DNA of 26,453 nt from an uncultured Bacteroides sp. (lineage in GTDB: Bacteria; Bacteroidota; Bacteroidia; Bacteroidales; Bacteroidaceae). A program made the translations under genes and the position numbers. Position 1 is the stretch's first letter, and every line of letters begins with the position of its first letter. Positions 14,317 to 20,542 of this stretch are shown piece by piece. Location: the NCBI GenBank assembly GCA_902472795.1, contig CABROZ010000019.1, positions 1 to 26,453 of the forward strand, in the 5' to 3' direction. Below the pieces are notes generated by a model that was not told where the DNA came from, made no database searches, and saw only the letters and a list, made by a program, of their open reading frames with translations.

Positions 14317-15282
14317 TCAGCCGACCTGTTCCGCTTCTTCTTTTTTCCGTTTTTTCCAGAGTTGCCAGGAGTTGATGATGTTCTGCCACAACACGTACGA
14401 ACCCGGCCCTACCGACGACAACGGATTCAGGTAAGTGTAGGCCATCCAGATGGCAAGCACGGTGTTCTTCTGTCCCAATGCCTGTCCGCCACTGATGCGT
14501 TCACGGTAGTGTCCGCCTATCCGCTTGCCCAAATAGAACTGCAAGCAGCAAGTCACCAATCCGGCGACGGCTATCAGCACCTCTACAAAGACGGGCGCGT
14601 CGCTGTTGACCAATGAGCGTACCGTCTGACCCGAAACGATGGCCAGCGCCACGGCCCACAGGTAGAAGGCTGCATCGCGGCAACCCAGCAGAATGTGGTG
14701 TACTTTCGGCACGAAAGCCCGCAGAAACCAAGCCAGGAAGAAGGGGCAGAGCAACAGCGGGAATACTTTGCCCAATATCTTCAGAAAAGCCGAAAAGAAG
14801 CTGATGTCGGCGTGCGGTTCGACCAGCGGAAAGACCAGCGGCACGGCAATGGCAGCCAGCAGATTGGAGAGCAGCGTGTATGTGGTCAGGCTCGACGCAC
14901 TTCCACCCAACTTGCCCGTAATGACGGCGGCGGCAGTGGCCGTGGGGCAGATGAGGCACACCATGGCACCCTCGAACACTTCGCGATAGACTTCGTCCAT
15001 CGGGCAGCAGATGAGCAGGGCCGCTACCGCCAGACACGATACCGTCTGAAACAGCAGCAACCATCCGTGCCATGCTTTCGGCTTCAGTTCGTGAACTTCG
15101 ACCTTACAGAAAGTAAGCAGCAATTGGGCAAAAATCAGGAAGGGAGTCAGGAAGGCAATCATACCGTTTACCAGCGGTTTGGTGGGGGCAAGCAGAGGTA
15201 CCCTGGCAAGGATGAAATACCCTATCGTACCGGCTATCATTGCAACGGGCAATGTCCAGTTCTTTAAAAAGCGGATGATCAT
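14317..15282 (-). CDS. Bile acid:sodium symporter (BASS/SBF) family transporter
   Basis: This 321-residue inner-membrane protein has about nine or ten hydrophobic helices of the bile acid:sodium symporter superfamily. The two crossed-helix signatures are visible: ICPTATAAAVITGKLGG with SSLTTYTLLSNLLAAIAVPL in the first half, and GGQALGQKNTVLAIWMAY with NPLSSVGPGSYVLWQN in the second. It ends in a basic tail (WKKRKKEEAEQ). The reading frame extends upstream to a TTG at 15312, but that codon lies inside the promoter-like site at 15310-15317, so the ATG at 15282 is the better start. Bacterial members carry bile acids, pantoate or other organic anions; the substrate here is not determined. Confidence 0.88.
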   Translation of the reverse strand: MIIRFLKNWTLPVAMIAGTIGYFILARVPLLAPTKPLVNGMIAFLTPFLIFAQLLLTFCKVEVHELKPKAWHGWLLLFQTVSCLAVAALLICCPMDEVYREVFEGAMVCLICPTATAAAVITGKLGGSASSLTTYTLLSNLLAAIAVPLVFPLVEPHADISFFSAFLKILGKVFPLLLCPFFLAWFLRAFVPKVHHILLGCRDAAFYLWAVALAIVSGQTVRSLVNSDAPVFVEVLIAVAGLVTCCLQFYLGKRIGGHYRERISGGQALGQKNTVLAIWMAYTYLNPLSSVGPGSYVLWQNIINSWQLWKKRKKEEAEQVG

Positions 15283-15309
15283 AGTGTTTACATTTCGATT
15301 TTCGGACGG

Positions 15310-15317
15310 CAAAATTA
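15310..15317 (-). promoter_or_regulatory. Probable -7 element of the symporter promoter
   Basis: On the minus strand TAATTTTG matches TAnnTTTG, 27 nt upstream of the ATG at 15282. It overlaps the longer possible start codon at 15312, which decides the start choice. Confidence 0.55.
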
Positions 15318-15422
15318 CTGCCTATTTGCGTAAATTGTTCTTTTATACCTGAAAAACTGTGCTAAAAAGCTGTCCTTCTGATAAAACTTAAGCGAAAGCG
15401 TGAGTTTTCTCCAAATTTCCAC

Positions 15423-15430
15423 TACCTTTG
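15423..15430 (+). promoter_or_regulatory. Probable -7 element of the amidase-mlaD promoter
   Basis: TACCTTTG matches TAnnTTTG, 17 nt upstream of the amidase ATG at 15448. The open frame continues upstream to a GTG at 15400, but that would precede the promoter. Confidence 0.55.
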
Positions 15431-15447
15431 CAGACGATAGTTTATAT

Positions 15448-16674
15448 ATGAACGCATATCGACGATACATATTATTTATAGGTATTTGCCTAAGCCTGCT
15501 GTTCTCTTCCTTCTGCATCGGCGATGCGGAAGCCAAAGATTTTGTGGTAGTGATCGATGCCGGACACGGTGGTCACGACCCCGGAGCCGTCGGACGCATC
15601 TCGAAAGAGAAAAATATCAACCTGAACGTAGCCCTCAAGCTGGGCAGGCTGATTCAGAAAAACTGCTCCGACGTCAAAGTAATCTATACCCGCAACCGTG
15701 ACGTGTTTATCCCCCTCGACCGCCGTGCCGAGATAGCCAACGATGCCAAGGCCGACCTGTTTATCTCGATACACACCAATGCGCTGGCCAACAACCGCAC
15801 TGCCAAAGGAGCCTCGACGTGGACGCTGGGTTTGGCCAAGTCGGATGCCAATCTGGAAGTGGCCAAGCGCGAAAACTCCGTCATCCTGTACGAAAGCGAC
15901 TATCAGACGCGCTATGCGGGCTTCAACCCCAATTCTTCCGAATCGTACATCATCTTCGAGTTCATGCAAGACAAGTATATGTCGCAGAGCGTGCATCTGG
16001 CCTCGCTCGTGCAGAAGCAGTTCCGCAACACCTGCAAGCGCAACGACCGTGGTGTGCACCAGGCAGGTTTCCTTGTACTGAAAGCAAGCGCCATGCCCAG
16101 TATTCTGGTGGAGCTCGGCTTCATCTCCACTCCCGAGGAAGAACGCTACCTGAACTCCGAAGCGGGTACCGCCTCGCTGGCGAACGGAATTTATCGTGCC
16201 TTCCTTACCTATAAGCGCGAACAGGAAATCCGTCTGAACGGTACATCCGATACCGTCGTGCCCAAGGCCGAACCGCAACCCGAAGCCGAAAAGCCCGCAT
16301 TGGACGCGGCAATCGGCCTGAAAGAGAAGGTCGAAGAGCCGGCTCAGCATCGTCCCCGCCCGAAGGAAGCCACGAAGCCCGAACAAACCAAAAACGACGG
16401 TATTGTGTTTAAGATACAGATACTGACCTCTTCGAAGCTGCTGGACAAGAACGACAAGCGGCTGAAAGGGCTGAAGAACGTAGGCCATTACAAGGAAAAC
16501 GGCCTCTATAAATATACGTATGGCGATTCGCCTGACTACAACAAGGTGTTGCGCACCAAGCGTGCCATCACCGCGCAGTTCAAAGACGCCTTCATCATCG
16601 CCTTCCGCAACGGAGAAAAGATGAACGTCAACACCGCCATCAAGGAGTTCAAGCAAAACAGAAACAAAAAATAA
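15448..16674 (+). CDS. N-acetylmuramoyl-L-alanine amidase (Amidase_3) with C-terminal SPOR-like domain
   Basis: This 408-residue periplasmic enzyme cleaves the amide bond between MurNAc and the peptide stem of peptidoglycan, usually during daughter-cell separation. A signal peptide (ILFIGICLSLLFSSFCIGDAEA) ends near residue 29. The zinc-amidase domain shows VVVIDAGHGGHDPGA with His40, Glu54 in SKEKNINL, His109 in LFISIHTNA, and the catalytic Glu222 in SILVELGFIS. A Pro/Glu/Lys-rich linker (about 265-315) leads to a SPOR-like C-terminal module (VFKIQILTSS, GLYKYTYGDS, KDAFIIAFRNGEKM), which would direct it to septal glycan. The ATG at 15448 is chosen because the promoter-like site lies just upstream and the signal peptide then starts properly. 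mlaD follows after 15 nt. Confidence 0.93.
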   Translation: MNAYRRYILFIGICLSLLFSSFCIGDAEAKDFVVVIDAGHGGHDPGAVGRISKEKNINLNVALKLGRLIQKNCSDVKVIYTRNRDVFIPLDRRAEIANDAKADLFISIHTNALANNRTAKGASTWTLGLAKSDANLEVAKRENSVILYESDYQTRYAGFNPNSSESYIIFEFMQDKYMSQSVHLASLVQKQFRNTCKRNDRGVHQAGFLVLKASAMPSILVELGFISTPEEERYLNSEAGTASLANGIYRAFLTYKREQEIRLNGTSDTVVPKAEPQPEAEKPALDAAIGLKEKVEEPAQHRPRPKEATKPEQTKNDGIVFKIQILTSSKLLDKNDKRLKGLKNVGHYKENGLYKYTYGDSPDYNKVLRTKRAITAQFKDAFIIAFRNGEKMNVNTAIKEFKQNRNKK

Positions 16675-16689
16675 GAAACTACCAAGATC

Positions 16690-17583
16690 ATGAAGTATAT
16701 AACGAAAGAAGTCAGAATAGGCATTGCCGGCATTGCCGCGCTTTGCATATTGGTATATGGCATCAATTATCTGAAGGGCATCCACATGTTCAAGCCCTCG
16801 AACTACTTTTATGTACAGTTTCAGAACATCAACGGGCTGACCAAGTCGAGCCCCGTCTTTGCCGACGGTTATCGCGTAGGCATTGTGCGTGAGTTGTACT
16901 ACGACTATACACAGTCGGGCAAGGTGGTAGCCGAGATTGACGTGGATCCCGAGTTGCGCATCCCCAAGGGCAGTTCGGCCGAACTGACTTCCGATATGTT
17001 GGGAGGCATCAAGATGACTTTGCTGCTTGCCAACAACCCGCGCGAACGCCACGAAGTGGGCGATACCATACCCGGCAATCTGAATGGCGGCATCATGGAT
17101 CAGGCTGCAGCCATGGTCCCCCAGATCGAAAAGATGTTGCCGAAGCTCGATTCCATCCTGGCTTCGCTGAATGCGGTACTGGCCGATCCGGCACTGCCGG
17201 CAACGTTGCACAATGTTCGCGACCTGACGGCCAGCATGGCTGTCACCAGCCGTCATTTGGAAACACTGATGAGCAAAGATATCCCCCAACTGACGGGGAA
17301 ACTGAACACTATTGGCGATAATTTTGCCCAGATCAGTGACAATTTGAAAGGCATCGATTATGCGGCTGCCATGCAGCGGGTCGATTCTACGCTGGCCAAC
17401 GTAAAAATGATTACAGACAAGCTGGGGCGTACGGACAACACTGTTGGACTTCTGCTCAACGATCCCACCCTTTACAATAATTTGAGTGCCACCAGCGCCA
17501 ATGCAGCCAGCTTGCTGGAAGATTTGAAGTCGCATCCGAAACGCTACGTTCACTTCTCGCTGTTTGGCAAGAAAGACAAGTGA
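16690..17583 (+). CDS. mlaD: MlaD/MCE-family lipid transport protein
   Basis: This 297-residue protein is an MCE-domain component that carries phospholipid across the periplasm as part of an Mla-type ABC system. A single N-terminal anchor (about residues 9-28, IGIAGIAALCILVYGINYL) is followed by the MCE domain at about 39-117 (YFYVQFQNINGLTKSSPVFADGY with VGIVRELYYD, IPKGSSAELTSDMLGGIKMTL). A long helical tail of about 170 residues (KLDSILASLNAVL, LTGKLNTIGDNFAQISDNL, GLLLNDPTLYNNL) is typical of the tunnel-forming regions of this family. It probably shares a transcript with the amidase. The MlaE permease and MlaF ATPase genes are not in this window. Confidence 0.92.
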   Translation: MKYITKEVRIGIAGIAALCILVYGINYLKGIHMFKPSNYFYVQFQNINGLTKSSPVFADGYRVGIVRELYYDYTQSGKVVAEIDVDPELRIPKGSSAELTSDMLGGIKMTLLLANNPRERHEVGDTIPGNLNGGIMDQAAAMVPQIEKMLPKLDSILASLNAVLADPALPATLHNVRDLTASMAVTSRHLETLMSKDIPQLTGKLNTIGDNFAQISDNLKGIDYAAAMQRVDSTLANVKMITDKLGRTDNTVGLLLNDPTLYNNLSATSANAASLLEDLKSHPKRYVHFSLFGKKDK

Positions 17584-17764
17584 AAAATAGTCGCTATATA
17601 GATTTTGTCTAAATAGCAACGGTGCCTGCGGAGCAGAAAACAGAAGCTTAGATGTGCCTATAAAAGAACGTCAAACAGTCATTTACGGGTCTTCTCTCCG
17701 TCAGTTGGAAATGCGGCATCGAAAGTGTGTAAATACATTGATTGTCAGAAGTTTGAATAAAAGC

Positions 17765-17791
17765 AATAGCCTCTATGTAGAGGCTATTTTT
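17765..17791. terminator. Intrinsic terminator between mlaD and dnaA
   Basis: AATAGCCTCTA (17765-17775) pairs perfectly with TAGAGGCTATT (17778-17788), followed by T residues to 17791. On the minus strand the stem is followed by GCTTTTATTC, so weaker termination that way is also possible. It lies 181 nt after the mlaD stop. Confidence 0.85.
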
Positions 17792-17859
17792 ATGCCTTTG
17801 TATAAGTGCCTGAAAGTAAAGAGTTTATTATACGATTGAGAAAAGCAAGAAAAAAGCGA

Positions 17860-17891
17860 TTTGTTTTTCTCGAATAAGATTGCGACTTTTG
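17860..17891 (+). promoter_or_regulatory. dnaA promoter (Bacteroides type)
   Basis: TTTG at 17860-17863 is followed after 20 nt by GACTTTTG at 17884-17891. This matches TTTG-N19-21-TAnnTTTG with a single mismatch (G for the first T). It lies 45 nt before the dnaA ATG. Confidence 0.75.
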
Positions 17892-17936
17892 CAATCGTAG
17901 AAGTTTCGCTTAATCAATAAATGTTTAGAAGCCGTT

Positions 17937-19331
17937 ATGAGTGTAGTTGATCATGTCGGGCTGTGGAACCGCTGTCTTGAAATCATCAGAGACAATGTTC
18001 CGGAGCAGACTTATAAAACCTGGTTCCTTCCGATTGTCCCGCTGAAATATGAGGACAAGACTTTGGTCGTGCAGGTACCCAGCCAGTTCTTTTACGAGTT
18101 TCTGGAAGACAAGTTTGTTGACTTGTTGAGAAAGACACTGTATAAAGTCATTGGCGAGGGGACAAAGCTGATGTATAATGTGATGGTTGACAGAAGTTCC
18201 CGTCCACCCAAAACGGTGGAACTGGAATCGACGCATCGTACCATTATCCCTCAGAAGCCTGTAGTGAGCAAGCAGATTCCGCAGGCTCCGGTATCAGATC
18301 TGGATCCGCATCTGAACCCGGAGTACAACTTCGAAACCTTCATCGAGGGAGGAAGTAACAAACTGTCGCGCAGCGTGGCCGAAGCTGTTGCACTCAATCC
18401 GGCAAAAACAATCTTCAATCCGTTGTTCTTCTACGGAGCATCGGGTGTGGGCAAAACTCATCTGGCTAATGCCATTGGCACAAAGATTAAGGAACTATAC
18501 CCTGAAAAGCGTGTTCTCTACGTATCGGCTCACCTGTTTCAGGTGCAATACACCGATTCGGTGCGAAACAATACTACAAACGACTTCATAAACTTCTACC
18601 AGACAATTGATGTATTGATTATTGATGATATTCAGGAATTTGCCGGCGTCACCAAAACGCAGAACACTTTCTTCCACATCTTCAATCATCTGCATCAGAA
18701 CGGCAAACAATTGATTTTGACTTCGGATAGAGCGCCCGTGTTGTTACAGGGGATGGAAGAACGTCTGATTACCCGCTTCAAATGGGGCATGGTGGCCGAA
18801 CTGGAAAAACCGACCGTAGAGTTGCGGAAAGATATTCTGCGCAATAAGATTCATCGGGACGGCCTGAAGTTCCCGCCCGAAGTTATTGACTACATTGCAG
18901 AGAACGTAAGCGATAGTGTCCGCGATCTGGAAGGAATTGTGATTTCCATCATGGCGCACTCTACGATCTATAATAAGGAGATAGACTTGGAACTGGCACA
19001 GCGCATTGTTCGCAAGGTGGTGAACTGCGAAAGCAAGGCAGTGACCGTGGACGACATCATAGCGACCGTTTGCCGTCACTTCAATCTGGATGCTTCCGTG
19101 ATTCATACCAAGTCCCGAAAGCGTGAAGTGGTGCAGGCGCGTCAGATAGCCATGTATCTGGCCAAGAAGAATACGGATTTCTCTACGGCTAAAATCGGAA
19201 CACTGATAGGCAATAAAGATCATGCAACGGTTCTCCATGCTTGTAAGACGGTGAAAGAGCTGACCGAAGTTGATAAGTCGTTCCGCTCGGAAATCGACGA
19301 AATACAGGCAGAATTGAAACGGGGTAACTGA
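17937..19331 (+). CDS. dnaA: Chromosomal replication initiator DnaA
   Basis: This 464-residue AAA+ ATPase binds DnaA boxes and opens oriC. Domain I is at about residues 1-85 (WNRCLEIIRDNVPEQTYKTWF). A short linker with Pro/Gln follows. The AAA+ domain has YNFETFIEGGSNKLSRSVAEA, Walker A GASGVGKT at 167-174, Walker B LIIDDIQ at 227-233, and a sensor region at ILTSDRAP. The C-terminal DNA-binding domain carries SRKREVVQARQIAMYLAKK and the signature DHATVLHACKTV starting near residue 428. The ATG at 17937 gives the standard N-terminus. Length is typical. Its single-gene transcript seems to end at the hairpin 19359-19422. Confidence 0.98.
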   Translation: MSVVDHVGLWNRCLEIIRDNVPEQTYKTWFLPIVPLKYEDKTLVVQVPSQFFYEFLEDKFVDLLRKTLYKVIGEGTKLMYNVMVDRSSRPPKTVELESTHRTIIPQKPVVSKQIPQAPVSDLDPHLNPEYNFETFIEGGSNKLSRSVAEAVALNPAKTIFNPLFFYGASGVGKTHLANAIGTKIKELYPEKRVLYVSAHLFQVQYTDSVRNNTTNDFINFYQTIDVLIIDDIQEFAGVTKTQNTFFHIFNHLHQNGKQLILTSDRAPVLLQGMEERLITRFKWGMVAELEKPTVELRKDILRNKIHRDGLKFPPEVIDYIAENVSDSVRDLEGIVISIMAHSTIYNKEIDLELAQRIVRKVVNCESKAVTVDDIIATVCRHFNLDASVIHTKSRKREVVQARQIAMYLAKKNTDFSTAKIGTLIGNKDHATVLHACKTVKELTEVDKSFRSEIDEIQAELKRGN

Positions 19332-19358
19332 TTCTCTGAAGCCTTTCTTGTAATACTG

Positions 19359-19422
19359 TAAATTCCCGCAAATCGCGGCAGGAGCTGCTAAGGCAGGGCT
19401 TGTCCGGATGTGCGGGAATTTA
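19359..19422. terminator. Long-loop inverted repeat between convergent dnaA and nitroreductase
   Basis: TAAATTCCCGCA (19359-19370) is the exact reverse complement of 19411-19422, enclosing 40 nt that include short complementary GC-rich stretches (CGG...CCG, GCAG...CTGC). It sits 28 nt after the dnaA stop and 43 nt before the nitroreductase stop, so it may act for both transcripts. The long structured loop is unusual for a simple terminator. Confidence 0.55.
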
Positions 19423-19465
19423 AGTTATAGGAGTCTCGTGTAGGAGAAGGAAGATTCCGGGTGGT

Positions 19466-20200
19466 TTAGAAACCCTGTTGTTTCATGATTTCCCAAAGTT
19501 TTTTCGACATGGCTTCACTGTCTTTCTTCGTATAGCGTACGTCTGTAAATACCTGAGCCAAGGTTTCTTTGTTGTTCTCCTCTATGAATTTCTTGTTTTC
19601 GGCCAGCGATTCTTTGTAGGCATACAAGCGGTCGATGTCGGCCGGGGTATAGTCGTGGTACACTTCTTCGTGTACGATGGCTTCCAGAGGCAGGCGGTCG
19701 GTCTGTGCGGGCTTTTCGTCGGGCCAACCTACGGTGATGGTGGTGAGCGGGAAAACTAATTCCGGCAGTTCCAGGGCTTCTACGATCATGTCGGGATTAT
19801 AGGTTGTGGTTCCCAGATAGCAGATGCCTAATCCTTTTTCTTCGGCGGCCACGCAGAAGGTTTGTGCGGCCAGTAAGGTGTCCACGGCTCCGGTAACAAA
19901 CCATTCAAAATTGTTGTATCCGGGTTCGGCCTTGCGTTGTTCGCACCATTTGCTGAAGCGTCGCAGATCTATGCAGAAAGTCAGTACAACGGGTGCGTTT
20001 TGTACCATGGGCTGGTTGAAATGTGCCGGTGCCAGACGGGCTTTCCGTTCGGCGTCTCTTGTTACAATTATGCTATATACTTGCATATTGCCTACGGTTG
20101 AGGCGCGAAAGGCTGTTTCGAGTAAATCGTTTAACAATTCAGTAGGGATGTCCTTGGACAGATATTTGCGTATTGTCCTTCTTTCTTTTAAGCTTTCCAT
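19466..20200 (-). CDS. NfsA-like FMN nitroreductase
   Basis: This 244-residue flavoprotein belongs to the nitroreductase superfamily, which uses NAD(P)H to reduce nitro compounds, quinones or flavins. FMN-binding features are RRTIRKY at residues 7-13, FRASTVGNMQVYS at 31-43, NAPVVLTFCIDL near 70, and EEKGLGICYLGT at 120-131, which contacts the flavin. VGWPDEKPAQTDRLPLEAIVHEEVYHDY resembles the NfsA-type NADPH-binding end. The C-terminal 50 residues are helical and charged. The physiological substrate is not evident; relatives in anaerobes activate metronidazole-type drugs. It is monocistronic, convergent with dnaA and divergent from nrdJ. Confidence 0.92.
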   Translation of the reverse strand: MESLKERRTIRKYLSKDIPTELLNDLLETAFRASTVGNMQVYSIIVTRDAERKARLAPAHFNQPMVQNAPVVLTFCIDLRRFSKWCEQRKAEPGYNNFEWFVTGAVDTLLAAQTFCVAAEEKGLGICYLGTTTYNPDMIVEALELPELVFPLTTITVGWPDEKPAQTDRLPLEAIVHEEVYHDYTPADIDRLYAYKESLAENKKFIEENNKETLAQVFTDVRYTKKDSEAMSKKLWEIMKQQGF

Positions 20201-20216
20201 ATTTATCTTTTTTCTG

Positions 20217-20224
20217 CAAATATA
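20217..20224 (-). promoter_or_regulatory. Probable -7 element of the nitroreductase promoter
   Basis: On the minus strand TATATTTG matches TAnnTTTG, 16 nt upstream of the ATG at 20200. No -33 TTTG is seen at the expected spacing. Confidence 0.5.
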
Positions 20225-20242
20225 AGAAAAGAAAAACAGAAG

Positions 20243-20251
20243 TTATGCACA
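20243..20251 (+). promoter_or_regulatory. DnaA-box-like sequence
   Basis: TTATGCACA fits the relaxed DnaA box TTATNCACA. It lies in the nitroreductase-nrdJ intergenic region, about 190 nt upstream of the nrdJ promoter and about 900 nt from the end of dnaA. It is a single intergenic copy, so it could be chance. Confidence 0.35.
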
Positions 20252-20434
20252 AGCCCTGTTAATATCAGCCTCTTTTTTTATAAAAGTATAACTGTTGTAT
20301 GACGGATTTTTTGTTTGGTTTTTCTTTTTGGGAAACTTTTTGTTTCTTTTAAAAATGTAATATATTAATAATCAGTTATGTTTGTTGTTGAAATGGGAAA
20401 CTTTACTCTTGTTGATAAAAACTTTGATTTTTAT

Positions 20435-20465
20435 TTTGTGGAATAGAAAAACATTCATAGCTTTG
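20435..20465 (+). promoter_or_regulatory. nrdJ promoter (Bacteroides type)
   Basis: TTTG at 20435-20438, a 19-nt spacer and TAGCTTTG at 20458-20465 are a perfect match to the Bacteroides primary sigma factor consensus. This is the best promoter in the window. The implied leader is about 70 nt. Confidence 0.8.
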
Positions 20466-20542
20466 CAACCACATTTGTTGACGATAAGTAAGACTTCTAC
20501 ATTAATACTTATTAAGAATAAAACTACGAAAATACATATATT

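Larger units (their letters stand above)
17584..17936. other. Intergenic region between mlaD and dnaA
   Basis: These 353 bases contain an intrinsic terminator (17765-17791) and the dnaA promoter (17860-17891). Between 17584 and 17764 I see no gene, no clear RNA fold and no DnaA-box cluster; a short untranslated 3' region or a small RNA ending at the terminator is possible. Confidence 0.7.
20201..20542. other. AT-rich divergent promoter region between nitroreductase and nrdJ
   Basis: These 342 bases are strongly AT-rich and hold no gene. They contain the nitroreductase -7 element, one DnaA-box-like sequence (20243-20251) and the nrdJ promoter (20435-20465). I looked for a cobalamin riboswitch before nrdJ and saw no B12-box-like GC-rich structure. 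Confidence 0.65.

Noticed and set aside
15490..17619. Long open frame of 709 codons on the minus strand
   Set aside because: It lies antisense to the amidase and mlaD genes, which have clear family motifs. Its translation has no recognisable domain. It arises from codon bias in the plus-strand genes.
20201..20542. Chromosomal origin (oriC) near dnaA
   Set aside because: The region is AT-rich and close to dnaA, but only one good DnaA-box-like sequence is present instead of a cluster. The second consensus match, at 23072, is within nrdJ coding sequence.
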